Assembly (NCBI GenBank): GCA_037074705.1
Contig: CM073593.1
Coordinates: 11,909,001 to 11,973,000 of the forward strand
Reading direction: 5' to 3'
DNA length: 64,000 bases
DNA from: Zhengitettix transpicula
Lineage: Eukaryota; Arthropoda; Insecta; Orthoptera; Tetrigidae
Part shown: one piece after another, positions 58,300-64,000 of the stretch
Position numbering within the stretch: position 1 is the first letter of the stretch
How the letters are laid out: each line of letters begins with the position of its first letter
The notes under the pieces: model-generated
The model's input: only the letters and a program-made list of their open reading frames with translations
What the model was told of the DNA's origin: nothing
The model's database searches: none
Position numbers and translations under genes: made by a program

Positions 58300-59063
58300 T
58301 CTGTATAATAAAAATCGTGTATGTATGTATGTATTTTCGTTAATCTTTAGACAAAGTTAAACGCGTGGACAGATTGCAACAAAACTTGGTACACATATTC
58401 TTAAAAACACTAGAAACGTTACTGTGGGGGTTAGAAACTCCTAGCATAAATTTGGAAAGAATTATAAAAGAAAAATGTGACCATTTCGTGGTAAATTACT
58501 GCGCGCCAAGAGATCACGAGAGAGACGTTACTACGCGACGAACAAGGAAATAGTTCATTTTTTCGTAATGAAGTGAAGCATAAATATATTCATTTTATTC
58601 AAAGTACAATTTTATCCAGACATACTCAATAGAATGATAATAAAAAACAATACGAAATACTTCACGACCCTTGCGGGAAATGTAAGTTAATATTCGTACC
58701 ATATTAGTGACTCCAATATGGCGACCATTTGTTTACATTATGAATCTAGCTAAGAATTTCATCAATTTAACCTTTCGTAATGTCTGAAGAATGAGGGACA
58801 ATTATATCTTGCAATACTCAAGGAGTATATTTAAGTAATCTGTTCGTAAATAAACTCGGAGGTATGTTTGTTGTCATTGTTGCAATAAAATGCAATATAT
58901 TTCATAGCTTTTCAATTATTACACTGATAGGTCGATAGTATGTTCGGAACTAGGAACATTTAGATTTGGGTTAAATCACGTCTTGACGAAAGATTAATAT
59001 AGAATTAAATACTTTTTCGTTTTATATAAATCAGTACACGGGCAACGCCGGGGACTCAGCTAG
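58300..59063 (+). mobile_element. Helitron-like element (H3)
   Basis: It starts TCTGTATAATAAAAATCGTG, continues with the GTATGTATTTTCG and ACGCGTGGACAGATTG blocks, and ends CGGGCAACGCCGGGGACTCAGCTAG, quoted here in parts: a CGGG/CCCG-type hairpin segment and then CTAG at 59060-59063 with T outside. The same block order as in H1 and H2 supports one family. Confidence 0.6.
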
Positions 59064-59084
59064 TCTTTCTAATAAATAAAGCAA

Positions 59085-59499
59085 TATGTTCCGCATACAA
59101 ATCTACACCCGTGGAACATATTTTACCAAGTTTTGTACTCGTCTTCTTTGCGACCAGGAAACAAAACAATGTCGGGGTGAAACACGTCTACAACTCCGAG
59201 GAGCTGGGATGGATATTTATAAACATGCAAACACGGGAAGTTGCGGGGGTGGTTAAAGGTGAAAAATTTCAAACATGTTAAACGGTCGATATTTTCGTGG
59301 AATAAATATTTGTCGGGGTTAATGATATTAATAATATTTCTACCAATGCTGTTTGTGTATAATTTCAACCCCTTGCAGCATGGGAGGGTAGAACATTTAT
59401 GGATGAGGGATCGAGGTGCGTTAAATAAAAATAACACAAAAGCAACAGAGATGGGGTTATGCGTATATGACAACCCGGGCAGCGCCGGCACCCAGCTAG
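59085..59499 (+). mobile_element. Helitron-like 3' unit (H3b)
   Basis: A second unit starts with TACAAATCTACACCCGTGG near 59096 and ends CCCGGGCAGCGCCGG then CACCCAGCTAG at 59499. It lacks its own TC 5' end and resembles the internal repeats at 38418 and 47235. Confidence 0.5.
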
Positions 59500-60092
59500 T
59501 CAGAAAATATAAATGTAAATTTAATATTTAAATAAATAAATAATGAAATGTAAAAATTATAATAAATGTATCAGACATATTAAATAACGTACAAAATGGT
59601 AAAATAGTTTAAGTGGAACCGGATAGGTTGTGTGGTTGACATAGGCTCTGTAAAATATTAACATTGTGTGGTCAGTTGGAGCTGAACCATTAGATGTTTG
59701 AATAATTTTATTCTGCTGTTATAATAATTGTCATACATGTAAAATAAAAACAAGTTAACATGTAAAGCCTTAAATTTTAATGCTTTATTGTAAAGAATTA
59801 TATTTTTGTGGCTGGGTTTTTACGTTAAATAAAAAATTTTATTGACCATTTAAGAATTTTTATAAGTTTATTTCGGTTAAGCATGAAAAAATCTTATCTC
59901 AGGCACTTGTGGATTACGTAGAAGAGATCTGCTGCCCGTATCAAATACGTACTGCTATTCTGGGTTGTGTTGTCTGCTGTAGCTCTCGTAACCAACGTAC
60001 TGACGCCTCCGAATCTCGCTGCTGGCAGAACGGGTTAACTGCAGTGATGACCTAGTCAGGATCACTGCATGGCGTCGACTCAGGTGTTGACC

Positions 60093-60212
60093 ACTGGCTA
60101 AGGCATCGACCTCCGGGATTTTATTGCGACGTACTGGCTAAGGCGTCGGCCTCCGGGATTATGTTGCGACGTACTGGCTAAGGCGTCATATTCCAGGATT
60201 TTATTGCAACGT
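60093..60212. repeat. 40-bp tandem repeat, three units
   Basis: ACTGGCTAAGGC begins units at 60093, 60133 and 60173. The right arm has a single equivalent around 62018-62030, so the expansion happened in the left arm only. Confidence 0.85.
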
Positions 60213-60614
60213 ACTAGTGCTGCCCATTTGTTTACTGGAAGACGTGGCACGTAATTCTCGCTCTTCACAGCTTTTATGCTTCGTGACCTTTTTGCATTAA
60301 GCAACTGCACCATGAGCGGAGCTAATCACCAACAACTGTCCCTCAGTAGCGCATCGACCAGACTAACACATTTTATTACGAGCGGTGCAGGTCCGTTAAA
60401 TTGAAACGTGCGCCATATTGCCAATCTCTGCCGTCATAAACATCGTCAATACACATCGACTCATTTAGTTTTCATATTCAAGTTCACTCCATTATAGCCT
60501 CCCATTCTTTTTACTTTTATCATTTTTATAAACTTGGTCGAAAACGTCATTGTTTCACTGATTCTTCCATTGTTACAAGAGTTATAACACAAAGCTGTAG
60601 TTCTGTAGTCAACA

Positions 60615-60854
60615 ATGGCCAATAATTCAGTCATGTTGAGGCCAACAATCGAGACAGGACACGAAAATTATTTGGATGGAAATATTTATCTCCACCACCC
60701 CCACTACACCTCGTCCAACATTTCACAGAAAACAACTCCTGGCATCCGTCCGCCAATGTACGATTTCGAATTCTCCAAACTACAGCAGACAATACTTCCG
60801 AAGACAAAGCAAATTAAAACCAAAATACACGCGTTACATTATATTTACAAATGA
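60615..60854 (+). CDS. Short conserved ORF, left arm
   Basis: This 79-codon ORF begins AACAATGGCC, an acceptable initiation context. Its first 25 or so codons (MANNSVMLRPTIETGHENY, then LDGNIYL) are nearly the same as those of the ORF at 61458-61613 on the other strand. Across codons 2-26 I count four synonymous differences and one or two replacements. The C-terminal halves differ because the left copy has about 50 extra bases. No domain, signal peptide or membrane segment is evident. It could be a remnant exon or chance conservation in a repeat arm; I do not assign a function. Confidence 0.3.
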   Translation: MANNSVMLRPTIETGHENYLDGNIYLHHPHYTSSNISQKTTPGIRPPMYDFEFSKLQQTILPKTKQIKTKIHALHYIYK

Positions 60855-61457
60855 TTATAACCAAATACTTAAGCCGAAAGCTCGTGAAGAAATGACTGAC
60901 GAATTTAAATAAAAGCGACAAAAAATTGACACTGTAAAAGTATTGTTTCTTTAAATTTTGTAAAATAAATTCTTTGTAAAGTAAAGTATACTGGTAAAGT
61001 AAAATAATGTATCAATGACAGAATATAACGACACGTATCATTACGAAAATATTTAAGGTAGTCAAAATCATTATTGCTTTAAGAAAAATCCTGCAAAAGT
61101 GTAAGGATTGGACTCAAAAATTGCATAAAGAGAATTGCGACCAGTAATAATTATCCGAAAAAGTTCTCGGAGCCTTTCACATATCGTAACTTGTCTAAGA
61201 TAAAATAAAAAATATTACTCCAATAAATAATTTTCAATTGACGATAACTTTGCAGAATTGCGATTTTTAAGTCTGTATGATATTGAAAAATGATTCCTCA
61301 TTGAAAATAGAAAATTTAATATGCATATGAAATAAGAATTTACATCCTGATTTTTCTAATGCTGTTTTCATTCGGACAGTTTTGGAATTTGAATAGTTGT
61401 TCGTGCAGTGAAATAAATTAAGAGACTGTTAATATAATGTAACGCGTGTATTTTGGT

Positions 61458-61613
61458 TTAGTTTTGCTTTGTCTCGGAAGTGTTGTTTTCTGCGGTTTGG
61501 AGAATTCTAAATCGTGCACGTGCGTGGGGATTGAGGAGATAAATATTTCCATCCAAGTAATTTTCGTGACCTGTCTCGATTGTTGGCCTCAACATGACAG
61601 AATAGTTGGCCAT
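61458..61613 (-). CDS. Short conserved ORF, right arm
   Basis: This 51-codon minus ORF starts ATG at 61613 (context TACAATGGCC) and ends TAA at 61458. It shares its N-terminal 25 or so residues with the ORF at 60615 except for Y in place of N at position 4. The two ORFs face each other across the spacer. The sequence upstream of both starts is also conserved, so the peptide signal alone does not prove coding. Confidence 0.3.
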   Translation of the reverse strand: MANYSVMLRPTIETGHENYLDGNIYLLNPHARARFRILQTAENNTSETKQN

Positions 61614-62860
61614 TGTAAACTACGGAACTGCAGCTGCGTGCTATAACTCTCGTAACAATGGAAGAATCAGTGAAACTGACATTTAGACGAATTTTTCTAA
61701 TAATGAAAAAAGTAAAAGAATGGGAGGCTATAATGGAGGGAACGAAGATAAGTTTTTGAAACTGGACAGTTGTTCTGCGCTCACCGCAGCTGGTGGATGT
61801 GATTGTGAGAGGCTCCGTCTTGCGTTACGTGTATACGTTTTAAGTGTCACCGATCTACAAATCTCATGAGTTCTGCTGTAAACTTTTCCAAGTTGTTGTC
61901 TCTGATATAGTCCGAGGCAGAATCGTCGTGAGAAAGGGGCCACAATTTGTTAAGGAAGAGTTAATCGAATTTAGTACAATTTAGTACGACGGCTTGCCAG
62001 CAATCAATCCCAGAGGCCGACGCCTTAGCCAGTGGTCAACCCCTGAGTCAACGCCTTGCAGTGGTCCTGACTAACGTCATCACTGCAGTTAACCCGTTTT
62101 GCTGGCTGTGAGATACGGAGACGTCGGTACGAGAGCTACAGCAAGCAACACAACACAGAATAACAGTACGTATTTGGTACGGGCAGCAGATCTTTTCTAT
62201 GTAAAAACCACAGGTGCCTGAGATAAGAGTTTTTCATGCTTAACTGTAAAAAACTTATATAAAATTTCTTTAATGGTCAATAATTTATTGATTTAACGTA
62301 AAAACCCAGCGCACAAAAAAAATCTTCACAATAAACTAGAGTTGAAAAAGTGATGTGAAGGTTTTAGTGAGATGTAATTCAAAAATTGTTGTTTCCTTGG
62401 AATTCAATTTTTTACTATAACCATTTTATCATAGTATTATTGCTAGGGCTTGAAGAAACATCCTTGAGGCACCTTCAGATTCTCTTTAATTATTAATATT
62501 TAATTATTGAAAACGTAATTAGTTTTTGAGTTCATAAGTTCAGAGTAGACCCAAAGATTCTGTCTTTAACTACTTGATAACGTCACCAGCACTTTTCTAC
62601 TACACTGCTTCCATGGAAATTGTAAACGTGTAAAATCCAGATATCAATTTTTTTACTCTTTAGGATCAAAATTAAATTTTTGTTTTAAAGTCAATTTACG
62701 GTCTAAAAATTCATCATCAGAGCAAACGTGTTTTGTGTCGACACAATATAAGTTTAATAAACCTGATCGTAATTACCAGATCCGCTGTTGTTCATGCTTC
62801 TGCTGATGAAGTCGTTGAATCATGGCGAGATTTTAAGGCTTCTCACTCATTTATGAATTT

Positions 62861-63918
62861 AATAAAATCGTCGAAAAATTGAGACTTGTAAAATACATAA
62901 ACAGTCTGATAAATTCCTATATGAATTTATTTTCCTTACAAAGAGTTCCTGCAATCTCTGAAATTGGTGACATCAGGACGAACATGCATACATAAGATGC
63001 CACCATTTTGCAAACCACTAAATTCGATACCGTTCATAATTTTTCAGTTCCATAAACTATCACCAGAAAGTTGAATTACGAAATAAACAATTGCGTAAGT
63101 CGAAATTTAATAAAATAATGTGTCTGATACCCCCAAATTTAAGGTTTGTATCGGTCAACATCCCAAAATATCTCAAACTGAATTAAACTTTTTGTATCAC
63201 TGCTTCAAGATTTCCAGAACGGTTTTCTGTGAAAATTTGTTTTGCATAATTTCATCACAAATTTTCTGCTGACATAAAAATGACGCAATTAAAATCTCCT
63301 ACTCGGCTCGATCTGACTCTCGGTGCTCCTACCAAATCAGAGTTGTAATTCTCATGGCGACGAAAAAAATTAACTACATTGGCAAGTCCGTGTCCACAAA
63401 GTTCAGCTGTAAGTTAATTTAACGTGTCTTTGGCTTTGAGAGTGAGAGGGTTTTGTTTGGCTAGGAGGAAGGTCGTGTTATCGGAGCAGGTGGGCGTTAC
63501 AAAGGAACTCCTTATCGGGTGACACCTGCCGTACGCCCTTTCCCATTTCGTAACTGTGCTTATCGGTTTTCCTGGAGTCCTGTACGTGGTTAGAGTTTGA
63601 AAGTTTCAAATTAAGGAGAAAACTTGAACGTAGTAACATTCCCTACAAAATGTTAGCGCACCTAAAAATACAACTGGGACCTGAATAAAAATTTAAACAC
63701 TGGAAATTATGTTCAAAGAGCAGATTTGTCCTGTTCAGGATTTAAATTTGAAAAACTTAGTAAACCGCTAACGTTAGTGCATGCATACGATGAGAGCGTT
63801 GTCCTGTTATAATGAAACCATTAGAGGTATCAACGTAGGAAATGAAGTTATGATACTAGAAAAAAGTCCAAGTAGATTGAGAAAGTGTCATATTTACGCA
63901 ATTAGCATCCTTTTTCGT
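62861..63918. other. Unassigned DNA
   Basis: No supported feature is present. Confidence 0.4.
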
Positions 63919-63956
63919 AATTATAATTATTAATATATATTATTAATAATTATAAT
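63919..63956. repeat. A+T palindrome
   Basis: AATTATAATTATTAAT and its inverted partner flank a 5-base TA loop, giving arms of about 16 bases. It could extrude as a cruciform, but no function is implied. Confidence 0.75.
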
Positions 63957-64000
63957 AATTAATTTTATTTAGTCACATAATGTTTGACACGCTGTGGTAC

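Larger units (their letters stand above)
58068..59788. mobile_element. 1.7-kb insertion in the left arm
   Basis: The right arm reads straight through this point, whereas the left arm is interrupted. TTTAT lies on both sides (58063-58067 and 59784-59788) and could be a 5-bp target duplication. The insert carries two Helitron-like units and A+T-rich flanks. Confidence 0.6.
57575..62860. repeat. Giant diverged inverted repeat
   Basis: The left arm (about 57575-60846, including a 1.7-kb insertion) and the right arm (61431-62860) are reverse complements with many substitutions and small indels, around a 584-base spacer. Anchors that I matched are CGTTACATTATATT at the inner ends, AACGGGTTAACTGCAGTGAT (60029 and 62089), AGATCTGCTGCCCGTA (59925 and 62183), CTTCACATCACTTTT (58037 and 62344) and GATTCAACGACTTC (57608 and 62811). 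Matching is looser outward than near the centre. The divergence argues against a foldback sequencing artefact. It could be a transposon with very long terminal repeats or an old inverted duplication. Confidence 0.82.

Noticed and set aside
61446..61646. 66-codon ORF with a signal-peptide-like start and many cysteines
   Set aside because: It needs a GTG start, lies antisense to the short ORF shared by both arms, and the left-arm equivalent does not keep the frame.

Overview
The window looks like a transposon-dense, A+T-rich stretch of an arthropod genome, most likely an insect. I infer this from the mix of lineages: jockey-type LINEs, mariner DNA transposons, Ty3/Gypsy and BEL/Pao retroelements, Helitron-like ends and a tRNA-derived SINE. 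I recognise no host gene. The only long intact reading frame is ORF2 of a jockey-type retrotransposon.

Layout. Positions 1-15300 hold a degenerate ATATTTC minisatellite, arrays of a G+C-rich interspersed repeat of about 0.54 kb (called R here) and Helitron-like pieces. Positions 15363-17108 hold two LTR-like elements, followed by a small terminal-inverted-repeat element at 17296-17510. Positions 18384-22998 hold a mariner split by a young, 5'-truncated jockey LINE (19300-22649) with a target-site duplication and a 27-A tail. A decayed BEL/Pao pol (23285-24995) ends at a long hairpin (25004-25452), followed by another LTR-like element, a SINE and an internally deleted Gypsy element with a 4-bp target duplication (28789-30511).

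Positions 31612-36010 hold a LINE 3' end, a second type of mariner with both terminal repeats, and a jockey-like pseudogene split by an R copy. A minisatellite of about 93 bp lies at 36626-37020. Positions 38205-48880 hold Helitron-like and LTR-like copies and several LINE pseudogenes. Three LTR-like elements lie at 50596-53394 around (AT)n tracts. Positions 55258-56725 are a mariner of the first type joined to a jockey 3' fragment.

The largest structure is a diverged inverted repeat from about 57575 to 62860. Its left arm carries a 1.7-kb Helitron-bearing insertion, and both arms keep a matching short ORF.

Relations between elements. The nesting gives a relative history: R entered a jockey pseudogene, the young jockey entered a mariner, and a Helitron-bearing segment entered one inverted-repeat arm. 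The two mariners of the first type share the same two in-frame stops in transposase, so they descend from an already defective copy. Boundaries and identities were judged by eye; no alignment or database search was run.
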